Shown: piece after piece, positions 7,758 through 15,240 of the stretch
How positions within the stretch are numbered: position 1 is the first letter of the stretch
Layout: each line of letters begins with the position of its first letter
Assembly (NCBI RefSeq): GCF_013401435.1
Contig: NZ_JACBGN010000047.1
Location: 1 to 36,855, forward strand
Source of the DNA: Streptomyces sp. BR123
Lineage (GTDB): Bacteria > Actinomycetota > Actinomycetes > Streptomycetales > Streptomycetaceae
DNA length: 36,855 nucleotides
Direction: 5' to 3'
Translations under genes and position numbers: made by a program
The notes under the pieces: generated by a model
The model's input: the letters and a program-made list of their open reading frames with translations, nothing else
What the model was told of the DNA's origin: nothing
The model's database searches: none

Positions 7758-8815
7758 TGGCGCTGCTCAACCGCCCGGTGCGGGCGGCAGGAAGCGGATC
7801 GGCGGGCAGGGTTTCACGTGAAACATCCTCGTCTTGGCCGGGGTTGGGGCTGGCTGCCGCCGGCGTCGCCGTGGCGTGGGGCGTGCACCGGCTGGTGCCC
7901 GGGATCCCGATGCTGACCACGTCGGTGGTGCTGGGCATCGCCGTGGCCCACCTTCCCGGCTTGCGGGGGACGGTACGCGGAGTCGCCCGTCCCGGCCTCT
8001 CGCTGGCCGGACGGCGGCTGATGCGGATCGGCATCGTCCTGCTTGGCCTCGGTCTGGGCCTGGACCAGGTGCTCGGACTGGGCTGGGCCACCGTGGCCAT
8101 GGTGGCGGGCGTGGTGGCGGCCACCTTCTTCGGGACGCTCTGGCTGGGCCGACGGCTCGGCCTGCCGGGCGACCAGCCGCTGCTGATTGCCACCGGCTAC
8201 TCGATCTGCGGGGCCTCGGCGATCGGTGCGGTGAGCCAGGTGTCCGGCAGCGACGAGGAGGACGTGGCCGCCTCTGCCGCGCTGGTCACCCTGTGCGGCA
8301 CGCTGGCGATCGCGGTGCTCCCGCTGCTGCAGGATCCGCTCGGGCTCTCCGACCTGGCGTTCGGGCGCTGGGTCGGTGCGAGCGTCCACGACGTCGGCCA
8401 GGTGGTGGCGACCGCGCAGACCGCGGGCCCCGGCTCGCTCGGTGAAGCGGTCGTGGTCAAGCTGATGCGGGTGGCGCTGCTGGCCCCGCTGGTGGCGGCC
8501 GTCGCCTTCGCACTGCGGGCCCGGCATCGGGACGAGCGCACGCCGTCCGGGCGCCGCCCGGCTCCCGTGCCGCTGTTCGTCGGCGGCTTCTTGGCCGCAG
8601 CCGCTCTGCGCGCCACCGGCGTGCTGCCCGAGGCGGCCCTGGAAGGGGCGCGCACGGTGCAGGAAATCCTGCTGGCTGCAGCGTTGTTCGGGCTCGGCAG
8701 CGCGGTGGACCTCCGGTCGATGGCCCGGACCGGCGGTCGGGCTGCCCTGCTGGGGCTCGGCGCATGGGTAGTGGTGGCCGGCGTCTCGTACGCGGGCGTG
8801 CTGATGACTGTATGA
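7757..8815 (+). CDS. YeiH/TauZ-like putative sulfate (sulfite) exporter family membrane protein
   Basis: 352 residues with about ten hydrophobic segments. UPF0324/Cons_hypoth698 landmarks are IGIVLLGLGL, GYSICGASAIGA, AASAALVTLCGT and GASVHDVGQVV. The family is annotated as putative sulfate exporter; TauZ relatives accompany taurine and sulfonate catabolism, where sulfite or sulfate must leave the cell. Start codon overlaps the stop of the dioxygenase gene. Together they suggest disposal of oxidised sulfur from cysteine. The N-terminal tail (residues 1-28, before the first span) contains VSRET, encoded by a perfect parS site with codons (GTT TCA CGT GAA ACA) atypical for this genome. The exported ion is inferred, not visible. 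Confidence 0.9.
   Translation: MALLNRPVRAAGSGSAGRVSRETSSSWPGLGLAAAGVAVAWGVHRLVPGIPMLTTSVVLGIAVAHLPGLRGTVRGVARPGLSLAGRRLMRIGIVLLGLGLGLDQVLGLGWATVAMVAGVVAATFFGTLWLGRRLGLPGDQPLLIATGYSICGASAIGAVSQVSGSDEEDVAASAALVTLCGTLAIAVLPLLQDPLGLSDLAFGRWVGASVHDVGQVVATAQTAGPGSLGEAVVVKLMRVALLAPLVAAVAFALRARHRDERTPSGRRPAPVPLFVGGFLAAAALRATGVLPEAALEGARTVQEILLAAALFGLGSAVDLRSMARTGGRAALLGLGAWVVVAGVSYAGVLMTV
7811..7824. other. parS: parS (ParB-binding site), intragenic
   Basis: Perfect 14-bp palindrome GTTTCACGTGAAAC, the Streptomyces ParB target, inside the 5' end of the exporter gene (codons 19-23). Confidence 0.9.
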
Positions 8816-9021
8816 GGGAAGAGATGGTGAGGGGCGGGAGGGGCGTACGGCCGGTCCCACGGGCGGGAGTTGGCCAATTCCTGGCCTGAACCGCCCGACG
8901 TTCCGGCCGTCTCCTGACATCTCGTGCCGCACGTGCGACCCTGCGGCCGATCCGCACCGACAGCTCTTCACCCCCACCCTGTCCGGTTCGACGGGACCGG
9001 GCACGGCAGAAGGAGTCATGC

Positions 9022-10002
9022 GTGAATCGTCATCGCACGGCTGCATCGGTCATTCTGGCGGCGAGCGCCCTGATCGCAGGCGCCCTGACAGCGGCCACCC
9101 CCTCGGCCGCCGCCGATTCCCCGGCCTCGTTCCGGCAACAGCACATCCCGGGTTTCTGGACCGCCGAGCGGATGCGCAGCGCTGTCCCGCTGGACGTGGC
9201 GGCGGCACCGGGGACCGGCAGGGCGCCGGCCGCGACCGCGGGCCGGCCCACGCTGATCGCTCCGACCCCCGCCTCCGCGCCCGTATCCGAATCCGTCTCC
9301 GCAGCGGTGTCCCCGACCGCCTTTCCCCAGGCGGGCGGCGCCTGGACGGGGGGCGGGGCGGTGGTGAAGACCTCCGGCCGCGTCTTCTTCACACTCGGCG
9401 ACCGGACGGCATCCTGCTCCGGTGACTCCGTCACCAGCGCCAACGGCAGCACCGTGATCACCGCCGGCCACTGTGTGAAGTACCAGGGCTCCTGGCACAC
9501 CAACTGGGTCTTCGTCCCCGCGTACAGCAACGGCAACGCGCCCTACGGCCAGTGGCCGGCCACGAAGACCTTCGCGACGGACCAGTGGGCCGCCAGCGAG
9601 GACATGAACATGGACGTCGGCCTCGCGGTAGTCGCCCCGCAGAACGGCCAGAAGCTGAGCCAGGTCGTCGGGGCCCAGGGCATCCTGTTCAACGGCGGCT
9701 ACAACAAGCGGATGTACTCCTTCGGCTTCCCGGCCGCATCGCCGTACGACGGCAGCAAGCTCGTCTACTGCAGCGGCAACAGCGGCAAGGACTTCCTGCT
9801 GACCAAGGACCACAGCCTGGCCTGCAACATGACCGGCGGCTCCAGCGGCGGCCCCTGGTTCCAGGACTTCAACGAGGCGACCGGCCTGGGCACCCAGGTC
9901 TCGGTGAACAGCTTCGGCTACACCTTCCTGCCGAACAGGATGTACGGCCCGTACTTCGGCAACGAGGCGAAGGCCGCCTACGACAAGGCTCAGAATTCCT
10001 GA
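9022..10002 (+). CDS. Secreted trypsin-like serine protease (S1, V8/glutamyl-endopeptidase-like)
   Basis: 326 residues from GTG at 9022, with AAGGAG nine bases upstream. A signal peptide (residues 1-31, cleavage near PSAAA-DS) precedes a Ser/Ala/Pro-rich propeptide to about residue 105. The protease domain has catalytic H150 (ITAGHC), D198 (NMDVGLAVV) and S275 (GGSSGGPW), with C132 and C151 placed for the standard His-loop disulfide. Extracellular. The closest general class is the chymotrypsin/glutamyl endopeptidase-like group common in Streptomyces; specificity is not predicted. The 206-bp upstream spacer has a GGCCA-N5-TGGCC dyad (8872-8886) and a CCGGT/ACCGG hairpin close to the start, both possible regulatory elements. 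Confidence 0.93.
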   Translation: MNRHRTAASVILAASALIAGALTAATPSAAADSPASFRQQHIPGFWTAERMRSAVPLDVAAAPGTGRAPAATAGRPTLIAPTPASAPVSESVSAAVSPTAFPQAGGAWTGGGAVVKTSGRVFFTLGDRTASCSGDSVTSANGSTVITAGHCVKYQGSWHTNWVFVPAYSNGNAPYGQWPATKTFATDQWAASEDMNMDVGLAVVAPQNGQKLSQVVGAQGILFNGGYNKRMYSFGFPAASPYDGSKLVYCSGNSGKDFLLTKDHSLACNMTGGSSGGPWFQDFNEATGLGTQVSVNSFGYTFLPNRMYGPYFGNEAKAAYDKAQNS

Positions 10003-10020
10003 CGCCACCGCCTCCCGCCT

Positions 10021-10039
10021 GCCGGTACTCTGTACCGGC
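10021..10039 (+). promoter_or_regulatory. Perfect hairpin overlapping a candidate tRNA -10
   Basis: An 8-bp perfect inverted repeat (10021-10028 with 10032-10039) with a 3-nt loop ends two bases before the tRNA. It contains TACTCT (10026-10031), which would serve as a -10 for the tRNA. It may also end transcription of the protease gene. Confidence 0.4.
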
Positions 10040-10041
10040 CA

Positions 10042-10126
10042 GGTGGGTTGCCCGAGCGGCCTAAGGGAACGGTCTTGAAAACCGTCGTGGCGCGAGTCAC
10101 CGTGGGTTCAAATCCCACACCCACCG
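10042..10126 (+). tRNA. tRNA-Ser(UGA)
   Basis: 85-nt cloverleaf. Acceptor stem GGTGGGT/ACCCACC, anticodon stem ACGGT/ACCGT around loop CTTGAAA (anticodon TGA), long class II variable arm, and T arm GTGGG-TTCAAAT-CCCAC. Discriminator G; CCA not encoded. Confidence 0.97.
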
Positions 10127-10151
10127 CACCAGGTCAGACGACGTGCTGATC

Positions 10152-10185
10152 AGAAGGGGTGTCCCGATCGAGGGGCACCCCTTCT
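10152..10185 (+). terminator. Terminator of tRNA-Ser(UGA)
   Basis: 14-bp inverted repeat (10152-10165 with 10172-10185, one G-U pair), loop GATCGA, followed by TCG-TT. Confidence 0.9.
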
Positions 10186-10315
10186 TCGTTGGGCCCTTCG
10201 GGTGGTGTTTGTCGGACGATCGGCGCGGGCGGTCCGGGCCCTGCGGTTGCGGGCACATCATGACGAATGTATGCAGATCCGCCCGTCGGAACAGTGCGAA
10301 GCGAGGCACCTCGTC

Positions 10316-10765
10316 ATGGCTCAGCGCATCACCTTCACCTCGGTCTGGACCGTTGTCGTCACCGTGCTCGCGGCACTGCTCTCCGCCCTCGGGCTTCGCG
10401 GCAAGGCCGCCGCACCTGCCGTCGTCGGCAGGGCCGCGGCACCTGCCATCGTCGGCAAGGCCGCCGCACCTTCCGTCGCCGTCGGGGATGCCCCCTCCCG
10501 GTGCAGGTCCGTGGGGGTGTGCCCGCCCGGCGCCTCCCGGAGTCGGCGGGCGGTGATGCGGAGTGGGGCGCTGCCGCCGACCATCAAGCAGCGGATCCGC
10601 GCCGAGGTGCACGGCAGGACACCGTCCGTCCGCCGCTCTGCTGCTGCCGCTGCTGCCCGGGCCGGTGAGGGTGCCCCCACCGGAGCTGCCGCCCGTATCG
10701 CAGCCTCCGTGCCGGATGCCGTGGCCGCGGCCCAAGTGCGGCTTCGCTTCGCGCTCGCCGCCTAG
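10316..10765 (+). CDS. Small Ala-rich membrane-associated or exported protein, DUF6344-like
   Basis: 149 residues from ATG at 10316 (GAGG lies about 14 nt upstream). One hydrophobic segment (about 8-27) is followed by three 9-residue repeats of the form (K/R)AAAPxVVG. A less protein-like stretch (about 58-78) comes next, then a conserved-looking C-terminal block LPPTIKQRIRAEVHG. That block is what I recall of the Streptomyces DUF6344 family. The middle stretch is encoded by GC-rich, hairpin-prone sequence (10490-10530) and may be a recent insertion into an otherwise about 100-residue protein. Function unknown. The family assignment is from memory and moderate. Confidence 0.55.
   Translation: MAQRITFTSVWTVVVTVLAALLSALGLRGKAAAPAVVGRAAAPAIVGKAAAPSVAVGDAPSRCRSVGVCPPGASRSRRAVMRSGALPPTIKQRIRAEVHGRTPSVRRSAAAAAARAGEGAPTGAAARIAASVPDAVAAAQVRLRFALAA
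10403..10483 (+). repeat. Three tandem 27-bp units within the DUF6344-like gene
   Basis: Units begin at 10403, 10430 and 10457. The first two differ at three positions; the third diverges toward its end. They encode KAAAPAVVG, RAAAPAIVG and KAAAPSVAV. Confidence 0.8.
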
Positions 10766-11153
10766 CGCGCGGAGCGGATACGGCAGCGCGGGAGGGTGTA
10801 CGGGGTCTCTGGATCGGAGGATCGCAGGGCCGACAGGGCCGGGGGCGGTGGGGTTCCCGGACGGAGCGGCCCTTTCGGCACGCCCGGGTCAAGTCGGTGT
10901 AAGCGAACGCTTCTGCTTCGGCGGTGTCCCGGAATCGTTTGCCCCCATTCCGCTGACCTGAGGCGTTGGGAGGCGAATGAGGTTTATTCGCGGTCGCTCA
11001 TGCCTGCGGGGGAATCACCGGGACCAGGGTGGTTGGCCGGGGATGCGGCGGGCAACTCTGGGCTCACGACGTCCTCATCATGCACAGCGTCCGGGGCAGC
11101 CGGCCGAACGCCGCGGGCCATTTCCGACTTCGGTTCCAGGGGGAATCACGAAC
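10766..11153 (+). promoter_or_regulatory. 388-bp gene-free leader region upstream of the small secreted protein
   Basis: No coding gene is supported here. Contents: a near-palindrome AAGCG-AA-CGCTT (10901-10912), a hairpin GCGAAT/ATTCGC (10973-10991) and GC-rich structured sequence to 11095. The motif GGGGGAATCAC occurs twice, near 11008 and again near 11139, where it may supply a ribosome-binding site. It is probably a long 5' leader or promoter region. Confidence 0.4.
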
Positions 11154-11465
11154 ATGGCAAGCATCCGTACCGCCCGCGTCCTCGCCACCATCGCCTCGCT
11201 CCCGCTCGCGGCCGCGCTCTGCGGCGGGGTGGCGTCGGCTGACGACGGTGGCTTCGCGAACGACGGATCGAATGCGAGCGTCGCAGGCATCGTCGGCAGC
11301 CGTGTGGGCGGGAGCAACCTCGGCAACTCGTCCACGACGCAGCAGGTCGCCACCGGATCCGGCGCCTCCAACCAAAGCAACTCCGTACAGGTCAACGGAT
11401 CGACACCGGCGGCAATCCAGCAGGCCAACCCGAACGTGGCCGTCTACCTCCTCCCGATGGGGTAG
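11154..11465 (+). CDS. Small secreted Asn/Ser/Gln-rich protein (103 aa)
   Basis: Signal peptide residues 1-29 (basic start, hydrophobic core, cleavage VASA-DD). The mature chain of about 74 residues is dominated by Gly, Ser, Asn, Gln and Val, for example GNSSTTQQVATGSG and ASNQSNSVQVNGS. It has no cysteine after cleavage and ends in a hydrophobic VAVYLLPMG. The composition recalls curli- or chaplin-like surface proteins, but chaplin cysteines and the rodlin pattern are absent, so it is left unnamed. The long structured upstream region suggests independent regulation. Start ATG follows AGGGGGAATCACGAAC. Extracellular location is confident; function unknown. Confidence 0.75.
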   Translation: MASIRTARVLATIASLPLAAALCGGVASADDGGFANDGSNASVAGIVGSRVGGSNLGNSSTTQQVATGSGASNQSNSVQVNGSTPAAIQQANPNVAVYLLPMG

Positions 11466-11649
11466 GCGCTGCGGGGGAACCGTTCCGCGTGCTGAGGGCG
11501 CCCGTGTGACCGGATCGGCTGGGGTCCGGCCCGTGCGGGCGCCCGTTTCCCGCCGTGTGACCGCGGCCCGTCGTCGACCTTGACATACCGCGCAGAACTG
11601 ACGGACAGTCAGATTCACATCGCCGATGTGACGCCGGGAGGCCTGCGCC

Positions 11650-12807
11650 GTGCACCTCGCCCCGACCGAAGGCCAGTTGCGGCTCCGCGCCGAACTGCGC
11701 GCGTACTTCCACGACCTCCTGCCGGACGGTGCCCCCGCGGACCCGGCCGCCCAGCGTGCCCTACTGCGCCGCATCGGCGCCGACGGCCTGCTCGGCCTCG
11801 GCTGGCCCGTCGAGTACGGCGGCCAGGGGCGCGGCGCCGAAGAGCAGTTCGTGTTCTTCGACGAGGCCTACCGGGCCGGCGCCCCCGTCTCGATGGTCAC
11901 CCTCAACACGGTGGGTCCGACCCTCATGAAGTACGGGACCGCGCAGCAGAAGGACTACTTCCTGCCCCGGATCCTCCGCGGCGAGACCGTCTTCGCCATC
12001 GGCTACTCCGAGCCCGCCGCCGGCACCGACCTCGCCTCCCTGCGCACCCGCGCCGTACGCGACGGAGCCGACTGGACCGTCGACGGCCAGAAGGTCTTCA
12101 CCTCCAACGCCCAGAACGCCGACTGGATCTGGCTGGCCTGCCGCACCGACCCCGAGGCCGCCAAGCACAAGGGCATCTCGATCATCCTCGTGCCGACCAC
12201 CGCGCCCGGCTTCTCGTGGACCCCGATCGAGACGGTCGGAGGCCTGACGACCACCTCCACGTACTACGACGCGGTCCGTGTGCCCGCAGGCAACCTCGTC
12301 GGCCCCGAGCACGGCGGCTGGGGCCTGATCACCAACCAGCTCAACCACGAACGGGTCGCCCTGGCCGCCATCGGCATGCAGGCCGAGGATTTCTACGACG
12401 CCGCGCTCCGGCACGCCCGCACCCCCGACCCGGAGACCGGCGAACGCCCTGCCGACCGGCCCTGGGTGCAGTCCCGGCTCGCCGAGGCCCACGCCCGGCT
12501 CGCCGCCGTACGCCTCCTCAACTGGCGCCTCGTCCAGGACGTGGGCGCCGGCACCTTGGCCCCGGGCGACGCCGGCGGCGCGAAGTTCTTCGGCACCGAG
12601 ACCGCCGTCGAGGTGTACCGGATGTGCCAGGAGGTGGTGGGCGAGCGGGCCCTCGTACGCGGACCCGGACCCGGCTCCTTTGCGGGCGGCGAGCTGGAGC
12701 GGATGAACCGGGCCGCGCAGATCAACACCTTCGGCGGCGGAGTCAGCGAGGTCCAGCGGGAGATCGTCGCCATGATGCGTCTCGGCATGAAGGGGAGGAA
12801 GCGATGA
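11650..12807 (+). CDS. Acyl-CoA dehydrogenase, FadE29/ChsE2-like subunit
   Basis: 385 residues from GTG at 11650 (GGGAGG eight bases upstream). It has the full acyl-CoA dehydrogenase fold: helical N-terminus (1-115), beta domain with FAIGYSEPAAGTDLASL (FAD/substrate contact, about residue 120), and C-terminal helices with NHERVALAAIG and the closing INTFGGGVSEVQREIVA. The reaction is FAD-dependent alpha,beta-dehydrogenation of an acyl-CoA. It heads five genes joined by 1- or 4-nt overlaps. In mycobacteria, dehydrogenases of this setting pair with a second, shorter subunit to form an alpha2-beta2 enzyme acting on steroid side-chain CoA esters; the shorter partner is two genes downstream. The homology assignment rests mainly on operon composition. 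Confidence 0.85.
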   Translation: MHLAPTEGQLRLRAELRAYFHDLLPDGAPADPAAQRALLRRIGADGLLGLGWPVEYGGQGRGAEEQFVFFDEAYRAGAPVSMVTLNTVGPTLMKYGTAQQKDYFLPRILRGETVFAIGYSEPAAGTDLASLRTRAVRDGADWTVDGQKVFTSNAQNADWIWLACRTDPEAAKHKGISIILVPTTAPGFSWTPIETVGGLTTTSTYYDAVRVPAGNLVGPEHGGWGLITNQLNHERVALAAIGMQAEDFYDAALRHARTPDPETGERPADRPWVQSRLAEAHARLAAVRLLNWRLVQDVGAGTLAPGDAGGAKFFGTETAVEVYRMCQEVVGERALVRGPGPGSFAGGELERMNRAAQINTFGGGVSEVQREIVAMMRLGMKGRKR

Positions 12808-13778
12808 CCGCCACGGCGTCCGGGGAGACGCAGGACACGGCAGCAGAGCGGTTCCTCGTGCGGCTCCTGGCTTTCGAGGGCCGGCCGGCCGCCACCGCGG
12901 GGCAGGGCAAGGACCCCGTCAACGAGGCGATGATCCGCCACTGGTGCGAGGCGATGGGCGATGCCAATCCCGCCTACACGGGCCCGGACGCGATTGCCCC
13001 GCCCACCATGCTCCAGGCCTGGACGATGGGCGGACTCTCGGGGCACACCGCCCGCTCCGGCGCCTACGACGAACTCCTCACCCTCCTCGACGGCGCCGGC
13101 TGCACCTCCGTCGTCGCCACCGACTGCGAGCAGGAGTACCTGCGTCCGCTGCGCCCCGGCGACACCGTCACCTTCGACGCCGTGATCGAGTCCGTATCGC
13201 CGCGCAAGACGACCCGGCTCGGCTCCGGCCACTTCGTGACCACCCGCATGGACATCCGCGCCGGGGGCGAACTCGCCGGCACCCACCGCTTCCGGATCCT
13301 CAAGTACGCGCCCGCCGCACCCCGGCCGGCGGCCGTGCCCCCACCGACCGCCGCACCGCCCCGCGGGTCCGGGCTGCCGCGCCGCCCCCGCCCCGTGGTC
13401 AACCGCGACAACCAGGGCTTTTGGGACGGCGTCCGGGACCACCGGCTGCTGATCCAGCGGTGCACCTCCTGCGCGACCCTCCGCTTCCCCTGGCTGCCCG
13501 GCTGCAACGCCTGCGCGAGCCTGGACTGGGACACCGTCGAAGCCCGCGGCGACGCCACGGTCTTCAGCTACGTCGTCATGCACCATCCGCCGTTCCCGGC
13601 CTTTGATCCCCCCTACGCGGTCGCGCTCGTCGAACTCGCCGAGCGAGTCCGCATGATCACCAACATCACCGGCGTCCCACACGACGCGCTGCGCATCGGG
13701 ATGCCGGTCCGGCTGGAGTTCCTGCGGGTGGACGAGGACCTGGAACTGCCGGTCTTCCGCGCCGGGACGGAGGGCTGA
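12804..13778 (+). CDS. ChsH2-like fusion: non-catalytic MaoC hot-dog domain plus DUF35 (zinc ribbon/OB fold)
   Basis: 324 residues, ATGA overlap with the dehydrogenase gene. Residues about 15-170 are a MaoC-like hot-dog domain in which the hydratase D-x4-H motif reads D53-ANPA-Y58, so the catalytic His is missing. After a Pro-rich linker, residues about 195-320 form DUF35 with a zinc ribbon (C220, C223, C234, C237) and an OB-fold. This is the architecture of mycobacterial ChsH2. There, ChsH2 pairs with catalytic ChsH1 to hydrate the enoyl-CoA, and its DUF35 part docks onto the aldolase Ltp2. Both partners are encoded downstream here. The role is inferred from that precedent. Confidence 0.88.
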   Translation: MTATASGETQDTAAERFLVRLLAFEGRPAATAGQGKDPVNEAMIRHWCEAMGDANPAYTGPDAIAPPTMLQAWTMGGLSGHTARSGAYDELLTLLDGAGCTSVVATDCEQEYLRPLRPGDTVTFDAVIESVSPRKTTRLGSGHFVTTRMDIRAGGELAGTHRFRILKYAPAAPRPAAVPPPTAAPPRGSGLPRRPRPVVNRDNQGFWDGVRDHRLLIQRCTSCATLRFPWLPGCNACASLDWDTVEARGDATVFSYVVMHHPPFPAFDPPYAVALVELAERVRMITNITGVPHDALRIGMPVRLEFLRVDEDLELPVFRAGTEG

Positions 13779-14845
13779 TGGACTTCCACCCCACCGAGGA
13801 GCAGGCCGCCGCGGTGGCGCTCGCCGCCCGCATCTTCCGCGATCTCGCCACCCACGAACGCCTCGCCGCGGCCGGCACCGGCACCGACGCCGAACTCTGG
13901 AAGGCCCTCGCCGGGTCCGGGCTGATCGCCGCGGTGGAGGACATCGGCCTGCTCGGGTTGGTGCTGCTGCTGGAGGAGCAGGGCCGCACCACCGCCCAGG
14001 CCCCGTACGCCGCCAGCTGCGTGTACGGGGTCCTCCCCGTTGCCGCGCACGGCAGCGCCGAGCAGCGGGCCCGCCTGCTGCCCGCCCTGGGCACGGGCGG
14101 GGCCGTGGCCACCGGCGCCTTCCCGGCCCGCGGGCGCTTCACGGCCGCCGCGGACGGCCGGCTGACCGGCACGGCTCCCGTCGTTCCCTGGCTGCGCGAT
14201 GCCACCCACGTCCTGGTCCCCGACGCGGACCGGGGCCTGTGGCTCGTACGGACGGACGCGCCCGGCGTGGAGACCGCGGCCGTGGAGACCACCGCCCCCT
14301 GGTCCGCCGGAGCACTCGTCCTGGCCGGTGCCGGGGCCGAGCCGCTCGGCGCGGCCCCCACTCCGGGCGGGCAGCCCTACGAAGCGGTCCTTGCCGCCGC
14401 CCGCACCGCGTTCGCGGGGCTGCAGGCGGGCGTCTGCGCGGGGGCCGTGGCCCGGGCGGCCGCGTACACCTCCACCCGCGAGCAGTTCGGCCGGCCGCTG
14501 TCCACGAATCAGGGGGTGATGCTGCGCGCGGCCGACGCCCACATGGACACGGAGGCGATCCGGGTCACCGCCTACGAGGCGGCCTGGCGCATCGACCAGG
14601 GGCTCCCGGCCTACGAGCACGCCCTGACGGCGGCCTGGTGGGCCTCAGAGGCGGGCAAGCGGGTCGTCCACGCGTGCCAGCACCTGCACGGCGGGACGGG
14701 CGCCGACCTGGACCATCCCGTCCACCGGCACTTCCTGTGGGGCCGCCAGCTCGACGCCTACCTCGGCTGCGGCAGCGAGCTGCTGGCCGAGCTCGGCGCC
14801 CTCGTGGCCCGGCCGAACCCATCGTCCGAGAGGGAAGACGCATGA
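13778..14845 (+). CDS. Acyl-CoA dehydrogenase, FadE28/ChsE1-like shorter subunit
   Basis: 355 residues; start overlaps the preceding stop by one base (TGATG). It is shorter and more divergent than the first dehydrogenase. The beta-domain motif is reduced (VATGAFPARGRF), while the C-terminal helices keep TSTREQFGRPLSTNQGVMLRAADA and HLHGGTGADLDHPVHRHF. In heteromeric mycobacterial enzymes such a subunit completes the FAD and substrate sites with its larger partner. The two FadE genes are split by the ChsH2-like gene rather than adjacent. Probably inactive alone. Which subunit supplies the catalytic glutamate was not determined. Confidence 0.85.
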   Translation: MDFHPTEEQAAAVALAARIFRDLATHERLAAAGTGTDAELWKALAGSGLIAAVEDIGLLGLVLLLEEQGRTTAQAPYAASCVYGVLPVAAHGSAEQRARLLPALGTGGAVATGAFPARGRFTAAADGRLTGTAPVVPWLRDATHVLVPDADRGLWLVRTDAPGVETAAVETTAPWSAGALVLAGAGAEPLGAAPTPGGQPYEAVLAAARTAFAGLQAGVCAGAVARAAAYTSTREQFGRPLSTNQGVMLRAADAHMDTEAIRVTAYEAAWRIDQGLPAYEHALTAAWWASEAGKRVVHACQHLHGGTGADLDHPVHRHFLWGRQLDAYLGCGSELLAELGALVARPNPSSEREDA

Positions 14846-15240
14846 AGGTGGGCGACACGCTGCCGCCGCTGGAGATCCCGATCACGCGCACGCTCATCGT
14901 CGCGGGCGCAATCGCCTCCCGGGACTACCAGGACGTGCACCACGACGCGGAGCTCGCCCGCGAGAAGGGCTCCCCGGACATCTTCATGAACATCCTGACC
15001 ACGAACGGGCTGGTCGGCCGGTACATCACCGACCAGCTGGGCCCGCGGGCCGTCCTGCGCAGGGTCGCCATCCGGCTGGGCGCCCCGAACCACCCCGGCG
15101 ACACCATGACCCTCACCGGCACCGTCACCGCCCTCACCGGGGACACCGCCGAGATCCGCGTCGTCGGGGCCAACGGCATCGGCGACCACGTCACCGGCAC
15201 CGTCACCGTGACCCTGCCGGCCCCGGGAGGCCCGGCATGA
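14842..15240 (+). CDS. MaoC-like enoyl-CoA hydratase, ChsH1-like
   Basis: 132-residue single hot-dog domain, ATGA overlap with the previous gene. The hydratase-2 motif is intact: SRDYQDVHHD gives D28-x4-H33, almost the same numbering as recalled for mycobacterial ChsH1 (Asp29/His34). Residues 40-60 (GSPDIFMNILTTNGLVGRYI) match the central helix. It is expected to pair with the ChsH2-like protein, which lacks the motif, and to add water to an alpha,beta-unsaturated acyl-CoA, giving a beta-hydroxy (tertiary-type) product for the downstream aldolase. Cytoplasmic. Confidence 0.9.
   Translation: MKVGDTLPPLEIPITRTLIVAGAIASRDYQDVHHDAELAREKGSPDIFMNILTTNGLVGRYITDQLGPRAVLRRVAIRLGAPNHPGDTMTLTGTVTALTGDTAEIRVVGANGIGDHVTGTVTVTLPAPGGPA

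Noticed and set aside
10973..11100. c-di-AMP (ydaO) riboswitch
   Set aside because: Some words (GGGGGAATC, GGGCAACTCTG) recall that class, but I could not build the pseudoknot or the conserved core. A covariance-model search (RF00379) would decide.
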